Origin: Eucommia ulmoides
Lineage: Eukaryota; Streptophyta; Magnoliopsida; Garryales; Eucommiaceae
Direction of reading: 5' to 3'
Assembly: GCA_016647705.1 (NCBI GenBank)
Contig: CM028334.1
Span: 14,306,402-14,370,401, forward strand
Length of the DNA stretch: 64,000 nt
The translations under genes and the position numbers were made by a program. Position 1 is the first letter of the stretch; every line of letters starts with the position of its first letter. Below, piece by piece: positions 33,292-46,095 of the stretch. Below the pieces are notes generated by a model. That model searched no databases. It was not told the origin of the DNA and was given only the letters and a program-made list of their open reading frames with translations.

Positions 33292-36200
33292 ATGGCGGGT
33301 GGATCCGACAACGATCCAGTATCACATAAGCAATCAAAAGGTAAACAGTATAGATGTAATCTACGTAGCTTCTGTGAAATAATGGGAAAAACACGAAGGA
33401 GGTTTCGTCCTGTCCACATTGAGGTCATGTTGTCCACTCCGCTTTGGCCTTTCTGTAAGGCATTCGTGGATGGGAATGTTGTGATCCATCAATGCACTAA
33501 AAGTGACCAAGACATATTGACATTGCTCAAATATTATAGTCGGTAAAATTTGTACTTATCATCTCGGTCCAATTCCGTTGCAGTGATATTTACTAGTTAC
33601 CTATAATTTTCTAAACATTGTTTTATTGTATTTTTACAAATATGTTTTTTGCAGAAGTACGAAAGCGTTTGTGTTCGGCGGCAAGTGTATTTCTCTGAGT
33701 TCGAGGGATATATCGTTATTCTTTGGGATAAAAAAATAGGACCAAAGCAGTTGAACACACTTATGCGAAAAAGATTGTGACTCCATTTGTTGAACGACGT
33801 TTTGCTGGAGTGAATCAAATCTCAACAAGAGTTATATTACAGACAATCGACCCTATTATTGATCGGACCGATCACGACGACATTAAGGATGTTGTAAGGT
33901 TGATGTGTTTATACGCTTTTGTGACTTATTTTTTTGCAATCACTAGTACAAATATTGGATAGTCGTTTGTGCAAATGGTAGACGACTTGTGTGCAATGCC
34001 TGAATACGCATGGGCTAATGCCGTTGCGAATGAGGTAAATAAGTCTATCCTTAAAAACATCGACAAACCGTACGCAATTCGTGGCTGTATCATCGCTATA
34101 TTGGTAAGTTGTTTATAGTTGCAGTAACAAATGTTGTATATATTTTTATTTGTTGATGTAATAATTTTTTTTATTTCTATATTTTACTCTTAGTATATGT
34201 TTTGCGAGCGTTCTACCTTGTTAGAACCAAACTACAATCACTAAGGTGTGCTGGTGGGGGGGCATGTCAGTTGGATCGGCATTCTACGTTTCACTCGGTG
34301 GAATTTGTCTTCTCTAAAGAACGTGCTGCATAGGGTGAATGAACTGAGAGAAGATCAGGTTAGTGCCTATTGTATCTTTGAAATATTATCCGTATGTTGC
34401 AGAAGAGATTGTTTCATCATTTATAAGAATTTTATTGCACAATAATAGTTACTGTGTTGTTGTATCATTAGAATGTTACTGCACATTAGTAATTACGTGT
34501 TTGTTGTTTTCATTTATAAGAATTTTACTTCATCGTAATAGCTACTTGTTTATCATATCATTCATAAGAATGTTACTACACAGTAATAGTTTAATACATT
34601 CCTTCGGAAATTTCAATGTTCGTCAATAACTGTCTATTCGATGTTGATACATATATCATCGTGTGGTAACATTCTCTCTGTGTTATTTTATTGTTTATTG
34701 TATATCTAAATTGCTATCAATTTTTGGGAGAAAATGTTTATCTTTTAGCATTTCTTGATTGTTCCTATATATTAAGTTGCGTGTTCTAATATTTTTAGAT
34801 AATCTTCGATGATCTGGTGCCATCAGCTATGGAAGAGCTTTATGTATTCGGGGCCCAAACTGCATTAGCAGCTGACGTACCTCCTACCGGCCAACAACCC
34901 CCGGACGATATCACTGAAATTAGAAAACAATTAGAAGATGCGTTGAATCAGAATAGTGAGTTGGTTGCTGAGAACATGCAACTTCGATCTGAGATGAAAT
35001 CTCGCGACGAGTTGATATCATCGTTGATGACACAATTGGATGAACTACCATCAGTGATGCTGAATAGTTACGCGACAAAAAATCCTTTGCCGAATTAATT
35101 TCATCTCCAAAAACTAAAAGTCCTAAACATGCTGCACTACAAACATCTATGGTGAGAGAGATCAAACGGCAAAAAAAAAAAAAAAAAACCTACACGAAAG
35201 TCAGATTACGTCTACGAGGGGGTTAAAAAGAAAATAAAACAAGGGTGTGATCGGGTAGTGGTTGATGTGGACGAGATCCCGTTAATACATCGAATGAATA
35301 GAAAGTAGCCCAAAAAACTCCCAAAATAAAAATAAAACTGATGCGCTGTTTCCAAATTACTAAACAACGGTGATTGGGATAAACTAAAATCAATACATGA
35401 AACACATGACAATGCGTATGTATTCCTTATATTTATTTTGAATCATTTTGTACTTTCTTCTTTGGTTCATTATGCAGTATTCGATTTTATGTTTCTTCCT
35501 GCAGTGACCTAGCATGGATTGGATTTGACGGCTTTCTTGGCGTTCGCTTCAGCGACATAATTGATCTCTTAAACAGAAGACAATTGTCTAGTAGGGTAAG
35601 AAGATATACTATATCGTTTATTGTAATGAATATATGAACTCGATTTTTTTCTTCAATTTTTGTAGGTGATAGACACATTTGCTGAGATAATATAACATCG
35701 TCAAATTGAAATGTTTAATGGCAACTCAAATGTTACTTCACATAGAGTGTTTGTTATGCATAGTCTTTCTTGGGTAACTTTCTCTACCATATTGTTTGAT
35801 TTTTTAATATTTTGGTGTATTTGTCTAACTAGTCTTTGAGTGCATATTTAATATTGTGTTGATTTTGATGATAGACTTACGTTAAAGAAAATAAAGAGGC
35901 AATTATTCGGGAACAAATGTACAATCAATTCTATAAAGGTCTTGCTGGGAAATATGAGACGATAATGTTCCCGATAAACACGCCTGGAAGGAAAACTAAA
36001 CCGTCGCACTGGACATTACTTGCCTTCGATATGGAAAATTGGACATTGAATCACTACAACTCGTTGTACAGTCTTAATTCACATGATCCACATTTGGAGA
36101 ATGCCAAGCTAATAGTAATATTTTAGATATTTTGCACATTAATTGATTATGAGTTGTTACTAATAAGTTTTCATGCCTAATGCACGCTCTTATTCAGTTG

Positions 36201-36971
36201 TTTTACAGTTATAAAATGTCTGGTTGTTGTGTCGCTATATTATTGCTTGATAACAATATTTTTATCCGTATCCACATTTTACTAAATATGCTACTATTAC
36301 TTAGTTATTATGTTTGCAAAATTTTGTAATTGTTTTACTGTATTGTTTGTTACTATACATCAATAATTACTCCAACTCTTCCCCAACGCTCGTGGTTTAA
36401 TGATTGCAAATTTTACTCCCTGTCCTCAACCCTTGTCCCCACCCCTGTCCCCACCCCCAAGTCCAGTATCATATGTTGTTTTCGTTGTTGCGATTCATCA
36501 AAAATCATTATCATGCATCCTACTATGTTATATTGTTTGGTGTTACTAATTGTTTGGTATTAACTGGTGATTTCATTGTTAGCAACATATAGGCGGATTA
36601 TTTGCCAACTATTTCACTCGGAATGCCTCTGATTTAAGCATTTCAACTCAAGAAAGATCATTAACTTTGGTGCCTATTTTTGACACGCCTCAACAAAAGA
36701 GGGACCGGTAGGTAATGATTTTGATTTGTGTTAGTTTTGCAAGTATATGCGCCGTGATAATATAAAGTCGTATATTTTTTTTGGCAAACCTGATTGTGAA
36801 GAAATTGTTACTTATATAATGAGGCAATTCGTCCTTGGGCAACGAGCAAACATCAAACGTAAAGGCAACGCCGGTGTAGTAACTGTTGAAATGGCGGATC
36901 TTATCAAAGACATAATAAATGACAAATATGGTAGTTGGGCTTTTGATACATTTTATGCGCATAGCAGTTGA
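33292..36971 (+). pseudogene. Ulp1-like (C48) cysteine protease gene of the MULE
   Basis: This is a SUMO-protease-related gene carried by Kaonashi MULEs; its role in transposition is unknown. It begins MAGGSDNDPVSHKQSKG, intron 33543-33654, then AFVFGGKCISLSSRDISLFF, a plant-mobile-type N-terminal domain, and VILQTIDPIIDRTDHDDIKD. A coiled coil (34817-35080) has EIRKQLEDALNQNSELVAEN. The protease part is split over 35505-36971: WIGFDGFLGVRFSDIIDLL, then SHWTLLAFDMENWTLNHYNS with the catalytic His and an HYN in place of the usual Asp-bearing box, then PDCEEIVTYIMRQF with the catalytic Cys. A frameshift or stop at about 33742-33750 (after FFGIKK) and stops at 33961 and near 35692 mark it as broken. 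Exon limits after the first are estimates. Confidence 0.75.
34395..34620. repeat. Tandem repeats inside MULE (ataagaattttactgcacagtaatagttac)
   Basis: Three to four degenerate units of about 55-60 bp containing cattataagaatgttact..cagtaatagttac, within an intron-like region of the protease gene. Confidence 0.6.
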
Positions 36972-37214
36972 GTGTGATGAATCCATCGATGAAATGTTTT
37001 GTTTCGCAATTTTTTTTTTTTTTTTTTCTGTTCTTAAGGAAAACAATATTCGCTAGATTATTTATTCCAACTTTGTTATATTATTTTGATTTAATGTTTT
37101 ACTTGTTTCTAAGTTTATTTGACGTGTGTAATTTAATGATGGATGTGGTTCATGAGTAATCCCCTGTGTGTTTGTGTATTCCTTGTTAACACACTTCCAA
37201 TCAATCGGGATTAC

Positions 37215-37395
37215 TGCGTAGTAATAGTTATGTGTACAGTAATAGTTACTTGTGCAGTGACATTCTTAGTGGATTATTGTGCAGTAATAGTTACTGTGCA
37301 GTGACATTCTTGGTGGATTATTGTGCAGCAATATTTATGTGTGCCACATTCTTGGTGGATTATTGTGCAGTAATATTCATCGTTAATTACACTCT
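37215..37395. repeat. Tandem repeats between the two MULE genes
   Basis: Units of about 50-57 bp (gtgcagtaatagttactgtgcagtgacattcttggtggattatt) occur about three times, between the 3' end of the protease gene and the 3' end of the transposase. They share the gtacagtaat/gtgcagtaat core with the flanks. Confidence 0.8.
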
Positions 37396-38061
37396 CTTTG
37401 TGTTTGTGTTTGCAAAGATATGCCCATAACATTTGTTGCTTGATCTGGAATAGAGATCTAAGAACCACAAAACTATGTTTTCTAACAAACCTGATGGTAT
37501 TATGTCAAATAAAGTACAAAAAATTGGTTGGGTGAGACAAATAGTTGGTCCGTAAATTTATAAATAGATAATGTTGATGATAAAACTATAGAAGTTGACC
37601 TAAATCAATTCCTCTGTGCAACGTATCTCAAAATTTCTGTGCAAATAAATTTCATTAAAAATTGCATCTTTTTAAAATAATTGATCCGTCATTTCCCGAT
37701 ATTTTATGTGAGTTTTCACAAGAAACATAACCAAAAGCATTAAATAAGTATAACAAACTAGACAATGAAAAATCGATTAATGAAATGATTCTAGTCATTA
37801 AAAGCACCACAAAATATGTTTAATTTTTTAAAAAACAATATAAATTGTTATTGCAAGAAATAGAATGATACTCTAATAAATGGTTTCATCTCATATGGGT
37901 TCTTTGCATGTTTTCCTGTTGTGTCCTTTCCCACCGCAACGACTACATTTCAATTTTCCCTTGTTGAATTCTCCTTTTGATGCGATCCTCGTTTTCTTCA
38001 GTCGTCCTCTAGGTTATTTGGTAACTGGTGGTAGTATTACAATATCTTCTTATTTCATCTA

Positions 38062-40188
38062 TTATTTCCCTGTAGTTAGCACAACAAAAATTCCATCCTC
38101 GTAACTTAGACGGTAAAGTGACATATGGAAGTAATCCTCTACATATGAGTTCAAATCTTCACCAGTCTTTGTAATAGCAGCGCAATCGTATGAACACGGC
38201 ATCCCGTTGTCCCTCCAATCGAAACAAGAACATGTTCGGTTTTTTAAGTCCACAAGTACAGAAGGGTTCTGATTGAACTTCAAAGACTCTATTTACAGAT
38301 TCACATACTACCCATGCCCTGTATTCTTCCAATCTTTTTAGCATTTGTCTCTCGATTGTCTCACAAATAATATTCTTCACCCCCGACGCCATGTTACGTC
38401 GTTTTGTCCGTTGTTCCATTAGGTCAACACAGATTCGATAACAACTTTGTAAATTGGTAGGTGTCCTGCTTTTGCAATCCATCCATTGAATGTCTCTGCA
38501 GCGTTGAATGTTAATTCACCGTATCTTCGACCTTTGAAGAATGCGTTTGTCCAATTCTCTCGCTGAAAATCATCCACCCAATCAAAAATATACTTGGAAC
38601 TCTCTGTTTTTAGTTATACCAATAATGCATAAAAGTTTAACTCTATTTTTGCTTTGTAACACTCATATAACAACTACAACAACCGTTGTTTTACCACTAG
38701 TGATCGAGCTCCAATTTTTTCCTTCAAATTCATTGTTAAGTGGTTCAAACAAAATGAATGGAATGGATCTGAGAATACCTTTTTCACAGTTTTTATTAAT
38801 ACAGCATGTCGATCAGATATGAATGTCATGACTCGTTTCGGTGGGATAACGTTAACTAGTTGTTTTATAAACCATTCCCAGTGGACTTACGTTTCAGAGT
38901 CAACGATTCCAAAAGCCAATGGATATGTACCTGTCAGAAAATGACAAAACTTTAGTAATTTAGAATGCATTATTTACTGTACATCGAATAATATGATTAA
39001 AAAACAATAATAATTATAGTGGTTGTTGTATAGCAAAAATTACGTTAGATACAACACCAAAAATTAATTGATTCGCACGTCGAAAAATAACTAGAATTTT
39101 TTCCTAGCTTACCGTTATTACCATCTTTGTCGGTTGTGCCAAGTAGCGTGCCTTTATACTTTCCTTTCATAAATGTTCCGTCAAGAAATTGTAGAGGTCG
39201 TACATATTTAAAACCAACTATGCTTGCCCCAAATAAAACAAAAAGTTGGTTAAAACAACCAGTACTCATATCATATTCAATATCGAAACAAGTTCCCGGG
39301 TTTGTCTCTATGCACGCTGCTTTGTACCATCTCAACTCGACATAACCACTACGATAATCCCCAAAAAATATTTTCTCGCCTTTTCAACGCTCCACCATGC
39401 ATGGTGATAAATTATGTCCAACCCATAGTTATTTTCAAATTCTTTGACCACGTCAATAGGACGCTTTACTGGTTGAACCTTTAAAGTGTTTTTTATACAA
39501 CTTGATAATTAATCCTACCATTTTTTCTGGTATGGAATGTAGCACTACACGTGTGAATATTGTTTATTTTCTTGATGAAAAAATATCCATTCTTACTATC
39601 GATGCTTACACGTATGAACCATTCACATCCCCGCTCAACCTTATATGCGCAGTATGCAACAATGCGAGATGATTCCTTCTTATGGTAATCAAATTTAAAC
39701 CCAATTTCAATAGAATATTTTATCAAGCACTCTCTAAAATCATTAACTCCACCTTTAAAAACTTGTCCTACCTCACAAATTAAATACCTCAAATCAGTAG
39801 ACAAAATTGTCGACTTGTTTGGACAATATAGTACCAACACACTTTCATCTTCGTCACTCCCTGGGTTTTCGCTGTAATATTTAGTGTCAGTTCCTACTGC
39901 ATCTTCGCTCCTCTCTCCAACATGCATCAACTGTATGGATAATTCAATAAATTCCAAATTAAGACTTTTTGAAATCTTTCGGAGATTACATAATGACTCC
40001 ATATCTCCTAAATAACAATTAGGGTGGTTAGGGATTGAATATGACAACTTGAAATTTTTCATGCGCAACCCCGTATACTTATCGCACACGTGGTCAAATA
40101 GATCCTCAATGGTTGAAGTGCTATCAATATAAAAAATATGTGTGGTCCCCATGTGTTTAGCCACAAGCATTATCGTCCAATTTTCCAT
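38062..40188 (-). pseudogene. MURA-type transposase (MuDR family), broken
   Basis: This is the Mutator transposase, which cuts and pastes the element. On minus, 40188-39493 is an open N-terminal part of 231 residues with a PB1-like start and the MuDR domain: FKGGVNDFRECLIKYSIEIG, then GCEWFIRVSIDSKNGYF and NNIHTCS. 39335-39045 has RPLQFLDGTFMKGKYKGTLL with the first catalytic Asp of the DDE set. Near 38810 FISDRHAVLIKTVKK follows with the second Asp, and near 38540 NWTNAFFKGRRYGELTFNAA. The SWIM zinc finger is at 38230-38170 (CSCFDWRDNGMPCSYDCAAI), where the usual His is Tyr. Stops and frameshifts between blocks make it inactive. No intact catalytic chain is present. Confidence 0.85.
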
Positions 40189-40204
40189 TTCTTGGTCAAA
40201 ATAA

Positions 40205-41240
40205 GAAAATATTCAACCAATTATAACTGTATCGCAAATTAAACAATTAACCAATTATAAATTGTATATCAATTATTAAATTAATTATAACTGTACAGTA
40301 AATATTCAACAAATTATAAATGTAGATTAATATTCAATCAATTACAACTGTATCATCAATATTCATTCTATAAAAATTGCACAGTAACTTTTAAACAGAT
40401 TCCACTTCCATTAAATAAAAAACTTTCAAAATAAGGGGTTTAACCCCTTTTTTTTCCAGTTAATTATATGTGTGTGTGTGTGTACAAAAGTCATAACCCA
40501 TTTTTTTCAGTTGCCTAACGCTAGGAAACATGCCAATACAGTATGCCCTACCATACCAATCATTACCTAACGTCACATAAAAGTATGTACTTGATCAATG
40601 ACATACTACAATAATGCCTCCCAACGAACGACTCCAGCAATAATGCTACAAGATAATAAAGATGCACAATGAACATAGCTTCATATGACAATTAATGGAG
40701 ATCTAGTTGATTTAATAAGAAGAATACACCAAATTAGCTTCATAGCCAATTTGAAGCACTTCGAATGAGGTAATCTCAAGTTTGAGTAGAGGTGTAGTAG
40801 ATATCTATATTCTATAAGGATAAGAAACAACATCAAGCTTTCATAAATATCAATGTAGACTTCAAAAACGAAAAGAGAAAAAAAAAAAACAAAAAAACTC
40901 CATTGAATCAGATTCTTGGGGTCGAGGTATGCTACTAAATTAGCATAAGGCAAGAGCAATACAAATGATTGGAATAATCGAGCCTACTCAAAAAAATAAC
41001 TATCCAAAATTTCAAAAGTTTAAACTAATACACATTCCAATTTAGAAAATCAAAATTGAAACATGAAAAACTAATTATAATTGTACAGTAAAATATTCAA
41101 CTTATTATAAATGTAGAGTAATATTCAACCAATTATAGCTGTACATCAAAACAATTAACCAATTATAAGTTGTGTATCAAATATTCAACTGATTATAACT
41201 GTACATCAATATTCAATTCATGAAACTGTGCATTAAAAAT
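40205..41240. repeat. MULE right subterminal region with AATTATAACTGTACAGTA repeats
   Basis: Degenerate units of about 30-38 bp (caattataactgtacagtaaatattcaac) fill 40205-40400 and 41070-41240. The intervening sequence has no gene. The same unit occurs at 32385-32435 on the other side of the element. Confidence 0.7.
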
Positions 41241-42114
41241 CACCCATTGAACATTACTTGATGCTTTTGCAATGAAAATCAACAATGAAACTCTGCATTA
41301 AAATTCACAGTTTAGTAATGAACATTACTCGATGCTTTGGCAAAATTTTCTCAAATTTCAGAACAAATTTCAAAATTGCAAACACAGTAATACATAAAAG
41401 AAGAAGGCATTGAAAAGAAAAATGGAATAAATAGGTGCATCTTTCAAACAAAGTATACAGATATTGAAAAGAAAAATGGAATAAAAAAAAGAAAAAAAGA
41501 CATAGATATGAAAGTAATGCATATTACTAAACTCATTGACCAGACGAATAACAGGAAAAATCTTCAATGTGTCAAGCATAAAACTTCAAGATACTTAACA
41601 AACAGTAACAAAAATTAGAAACTAGTAAAAATAGGTGTGAGAAACTCTACCTGGGAATCAAGATCTGCTACTCAATGCCAATGCCGTCGCCATCGAATTT
41701 GTCGCCGGTAATCCTGACTGTCGTCGTCGTCGACTATGTCGGCGTGTGTGTCCAATTTTGAGTGTTGCGATTGCCTTGATTTCTTCTTGCAATTTAGGGC
41801 ATGAGAAATGTAAACGGAAAGTTTAATCTCTACCATTTTTGAAGCTTGGTGAATGAATTTGTTTGATTTTCCCTTTATTAGCTTGATTGTAGTTTCCAAA
41901 AATACCTAAAAGATCTCTGCAATCCAAGCCGCGCGTGTGTCTTGTGTGTGTAAGATTTGGGGTTCTCTCAAAATCAAAATAAATGAATGGGTTTTTTTAG
42001 TGTTTAGGCTTGACTATTGGGGCCCATTCAAATATCAATTGTGAAAATGGGTTTCTAATTAAAAATTCCTTTAATTATTTTACTAATTAAACCAATTTAA
42101 ACTCAACCCAACCC

Positions 42115-42260
42115 AATACCCATTTACTAATTAAAAACCCAAGCCCACCATTCTAATCAAACAAAAAATATTTTACTAATTAAAAACCCAAGCCCACCAT
42201 TCTAACTAAACAAAAAATCATTTTACTAATAAAAAATCCAAGCCCACCGCCCACTATTCT
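42115..42260. repeat. 49-50-bp tandem repeat at the MULE right end
   Basis: aagcccacc starts at 42141, 42190 and 42240; units are attttactaattaaaaacccaagcccaccattctaa-like. Confidence 0.85.
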
Positions 42261-42280
42261 AATTTAGTAAAAAACCCCAG

Positions 42281-43700
42281 CAACAACCTCCTCTAGATAG
42301 AAGCAGCAGCAGGAGAGAGCCGCAACGGAGAAGTGGGGGTTGATCGGACTGGTCGAACAGTCGCATCTCAAGAAATCAGAGATGGAGGGAGAATCGAACC
42401 GCCGCCACTCAAGAAAACAGAGAATTTCTACCCGAAAAATTACTACCTGCGAAATCTGACGGTAATGTTTCCTCGCCAAATCACTTTTGGCTATTGAAAG
42501 AACCTAGCCAAATTTGGTTGTTGTTCAAAGCTCTGGCCATTTTGGCTATTCAAATGGTTATCCCATTGGAGTTGTTTTTTTTTTATTTTGGCTAGTTAAA
42601 TTGGCAGTTAAGCAATTTGGTTATCTCGTTGGAGTTGCTCTAAGGATTATTATGTATTTTTTTTTCCATCTTCATTGTCTCCCACTCCACCCCCACCTTG
42701 TGCTCCAGCTTCTGCGACCCACCCCACTCCCCTGCTTCATCTCCGGCAACGGAGAACCTACCCACATCGTCTCCCACCCACACCCCACCCCCACCCTTGC
42801 TCCAGCTCTTGCGAACCCACCCACCATCCATTGTTTGCCACAGTGAACTCCTTGATATGGCCAAGGATTCCGAGCTCTGTCAAAATTTGACCTGTCAGGC
42901 GATTGTTGTCAAGTTTGAGGACGTTGAGATACGTGCAGTTGGCGAGGTTGACCGAAGGTTAGAACAAATTTTCCAAGAAGGCAATCCATGAAGGTTAGAA
43001 CAAATTTTCAGGATCAAAACTTACAATTTTCATTGACTTTGGCTGGATTATTCCCCAGTTCGATTACATTTTCGATGACGAATAATTTGAATCTCAGGTG
43101 AAGGTCGAGAAAATATCAATTAAAAACGGAATTTGAACCACTTAATCCGCTGTAAATCGACAAAGAGATTGCCGGAGATGATCGGAGCGAAGTGAGTAAG
43201 AAAAGGGTGCTTCTTCAGTATTCAAGAAGCAGCTCCAAGTCGAAGCTTTGTGGGTTTTCAATGGGAAGTAAAGGGTCTTCGGATTGCGAAAATCATGAAA
43301 AAAAAACGTTGGTAAATTTGGAAATCAGGTTTGTAATTCGATTGGTTGTGGAGAAATTGAGAAAAGTGGCCGGAATTTGATGGAAAATGGTGCCGGAGAA
43401 ACTGAATATATGGGGAACACTTGTTTGGAAGTTGCTGGAAGTGGAAATTATGACTTGCAGCATGATACTCCGGCGAGTGTTGCCGGTGAGAAATCCGTTA
43501 CATTAAAGGCTGTGGATTCGCAAGTGACTGTTTCGGGTTGTGAAGAATCGTTCGAAAATTTTCATGTTATTTTGTACGCGTTCATTTCAAATTCCAATGT
43601 CGAGACTCGAAATCTATGAAACCAAACGCTTACCTAGAGAGAAAAAATCCCAACAATGGTAAAAATTAAACGAAAAATGAACAGATTACTCGAATTTTCA
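42281..43700. other. Unassigned stretch beside the MULE
   Basis: It is GC-richer than its surroundings. 42535-42575 and 42601-42641 are two related copies of ggttatcccattggagttg-type sequence; the second followed by ctctaagg resembles the gagcaactccaacg ends of small plant transposons. The frames at 42514-42991 are Pro/His-rich or uncharacterised. Frames at 43192-43380 and 43377-43619 (MENGAGETEYMGNTCLEVAG) have coding-like composition, but I recognise no family. They may be a captured gene fragment. Confidence 0.35.
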
Positions 43701-43805
43701 GCTGAATTATGCTAAAGAACACCACAATTGACACATGGAGAAGAGGTTGGAAGAACTAGGAAGAAGAAGATGGAAAAGAAAAATACAATTAGCCCATTAA
43801 GTTTG

Positions 43806-43832
43806 AGAGAGGAGAGGAGAGGAGAGGAGAGA
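43806..43832. repeat. (GAGAG)n purine tract
   Basis: gagaggagaggagaggagagg, a short simple repeat. Confidence 0.85.
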
Positions 43833-43984
43833 AACAAATAGAGAGGGAGAATTGGAGAACATGATAAAGTGAAATGAAGCAAAAAAAAAAAAAAAAAATT
43901 ATCTTTAAAGTTTGGATAACTTTTTAAAATCACCCATTGAATTAGTTTTTATAAAATAATAAAATTACTTTTAATTTCAAAATG

Positions 43985-44092
43985 AATAACAAGAATACTC
44001 TAAATTTTAATAGTTGCACTTTAATCTACCTTCACAGAGGGACAAAATACTGACCAAAATAATATAGGGATAAAGTGCAATTAGGCCTATCA
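43985..44092. mobile_element. Short inverted-repeat element (cactttaat/ataaagtgc)
   Basis: gttgcactttaatctacc at the left and gggataaagtgcaattaggc at the right form inverse ends about 100 bp apart, of the same motif family as the larger element at 44275-44712. Confidence 0.45.
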
Positions 44093-44274
44093 TAGGTGAC
44101 AAAATGTAATTAATTAAATTTATTTAAATGACTTTATCAATTTCATTATAAATATAAATATTACAATGTGATTATTATAATATTTATGTGTATAATAAAT
44201 GATTTTATTAATTATAACATTATGAGTACCTAATATTATATTAAGAGTTACATAATTCATTTACTATATATAGA

Positions 44275-44712
44275 ATTAAATACTTTTTGTCCCCGTTGTA
44301 CTGCTGTGGTATTTTCGTCAACATTTTGCCCCCTGTAATTAGATCTTATTGCATTTCACCAGTGTCGTTAGCATTTTTCCGTTAACTGTAACGGTCAAAA
44401 TGTAAAAATTCAATGATAATAAATTATTTATATTAAATTAAATTTACAGTAAGTCAAATTAACATAGTGTAATAAATTGACTTAGTGTAATAATTTGCAC
44501 TAAGTCAAATTGACTTAGTGCAATTTGATATAAAATAATTTATTTTCATTGATTTTTTATACTTTGACCATTATAGTTGATGGAAAAGTGAGGACGAGAG
44601 TGGTAAAATGCAACAAGACCTAATTACAGGGAGGTAAAATACTGATGAAAATACTATAGAGGTACAGAGTGAGATAAAGCTTAATCACAGGGGGCAAGTA
44701 ATTAACCCCAAT
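44275..44712. mobile_element. Large inverted-repeat element (MITE-like, about 440 bp)
   Basis: Arms of about 150 bp are inverse copies. The left arm has gtggtattttcgtcaacatttt, ccctgtaattagatcttattgca and taacggtcaaaatgtaaaaattcaatg. The right arm holds the complements in reverse order. The centre (44450-44525) carries ttgacttag/ctaagtcaa repeated several times, giving a second nested palindrome. No coding. Such foldback structure could produce small RNAs. Confidence 0.8.
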
Positions 44713-45897
44713 GTATAAGTATGTGAGAATAAAAAAATATGCAGAGAAAAATATCGAAAAGTAGAGAATTATATAAGATTCTATTGAGATAGGAAAGAGA
44801 AAATATTTTGTTATATGAGTTTATACAATTTACCTCTCTTGTCATTTTCCCATTAACCATAAACTTTTTCTGACATTTACAAAATACCAGTCAACCTCTT
44901 TTAATTTTACACTAACACCCCTTTTTGAAACCGTATTATTTTTTTAACAATATATATATAAATTAGGACATATTTACATTTTGAGACATTTTGAATTGTC
45001 AGATCGAATATCTGACGGCTGAGATTACATTTGCAGACATTTTATATTTGAGACATTTTGGACCATTGGATCGAATATCTAAAGGCCGAGATTGAATGAT
45101 ATCAAGAGATATTTTCAGCCTTTGATTAGATCCGAGGGTTGAAATATTGGTCATTTTTTACCATTGGATCAAATTGATCCAATGGTTGAGATTGAACATT
45201 AAATTAGATTCAATTTTTATAATTAATTTTATAACATTGGTACCTCACAAAAACTGGCTACCAAACTCAAGAATCCCCAATCTCGCTAAAAACACCCCCT
45301 AAATCAGGCTAATCCCCCCAATCTCGCCAACTCTCCTAATCTGTTTCAATCCAACCCACTGGTTAAGAAAACATTTAACCTCTTTCCTCTTCCTCTCTAC
45401 ATCATCCCATCCCCCATCATATTATCATCCACAGCCCATAACGTCGTGCAAGATCCGACCTTTCTTCTGTGCCATCACGGCGAACCCTCACACTAATGAA
45501 CAACAGATTCGACCTCTCTTCTGCATACGACTTAACATCATCTTCCAATCCGACCTCTCTTCTACATACGCGAACCCTAACGTCGTCGATGTCTCTCTCC
45601 CCACCCCTAAGAAAATGTCAGCACAAATCTCACAAATTACCTCATCTGACTCGCCGAGATGTTTCTACCTCCTTCACGACCTTCCTTTGCTATCTCAATT
45701 TCTTCTTTCTCAATCATTTCAACCTTTCTCTCTATCGTTCTTCTACAGTCATCTTCTGAAAACCTAAATAACTTCACGGCGGAGAACTCGAAGCCATTTT
45801 CCTCAATCAAACAAAGGTAAACCCTACTGAATGGATTATCTTGATTATTTTTTTTCAATATAATCCTAACTATATCATATCGGCAAAAGGACACGCG

Positions 45898-46095
45898 ATG
45901 GTAGTTGACAACGCGGCGGCGAAGCAGGTGGAGAGGCTGCAGAAGGGAATTGCGAAGTTCTACGGGGAGTCGCCGGGGTCTGTGGGAGGATATGTGGGGA
46001 GGCCATATGCACTAGGGCTTCAACGAGCCTAATGATCGAATCATCGATTGGAGAGGCTATCCGTTTCACCGCCATTCTTGGTACGACAACTTCAC
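45898..46095 (+). pseudogene. Captured fragment: gamma-tocopherol methyltransferase-like N-terminus
   Basis: MVVDNAAAKQVERLQKGIAK then FYGESPGS, and after a frame change (from about 45980) WEDMWGGHMH, a stop, and GFNEPNDRIID. This matches the plant gamma-tocopherol/related SAM-methyltransferase start (LQKGIAEFYDESSG, W..IWG.HMHHGFYEP), which methylates tocopherols or, in derived members, alkaloids. Only the first exon-like part is present, before the SAM-binding motif, with a frameshift and an in-frame stop (tag after HMH). It lies inside a Helitron in sense orientation, so it is a captured relic, not a gene. Confidence 0.75.

Larger units (their letters stand above)
31390..42280. mobile_element. 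Kaonashi-type MULE (Mutator-like) with Ulp1 protease and MURA
   Basis: The element holds a C48/Ulp1-like protease gene on plus and a MURA transposase on minus in tail-to-tail arrangement, the combination known from Kaonashi (KI-) MULEs of dicots. Both ends have related AT-rich sequence in inverse orientation centred on atgggccccaa (31540) and ttggggcccatt (42017), with aaaaacccaag-rich tandem units at the right end. Exact ends and the 9-bp target duplication could not be fixed, so limits are approximate. Both genes are decayed. Confidence 0.8.

Noticed and set aside
42698..42991. Proline-rich 97-residue protein
   Set aside because: The Pro-rich part comes from a CCCACC-type simple sequence; the rest has no recognised similarity.
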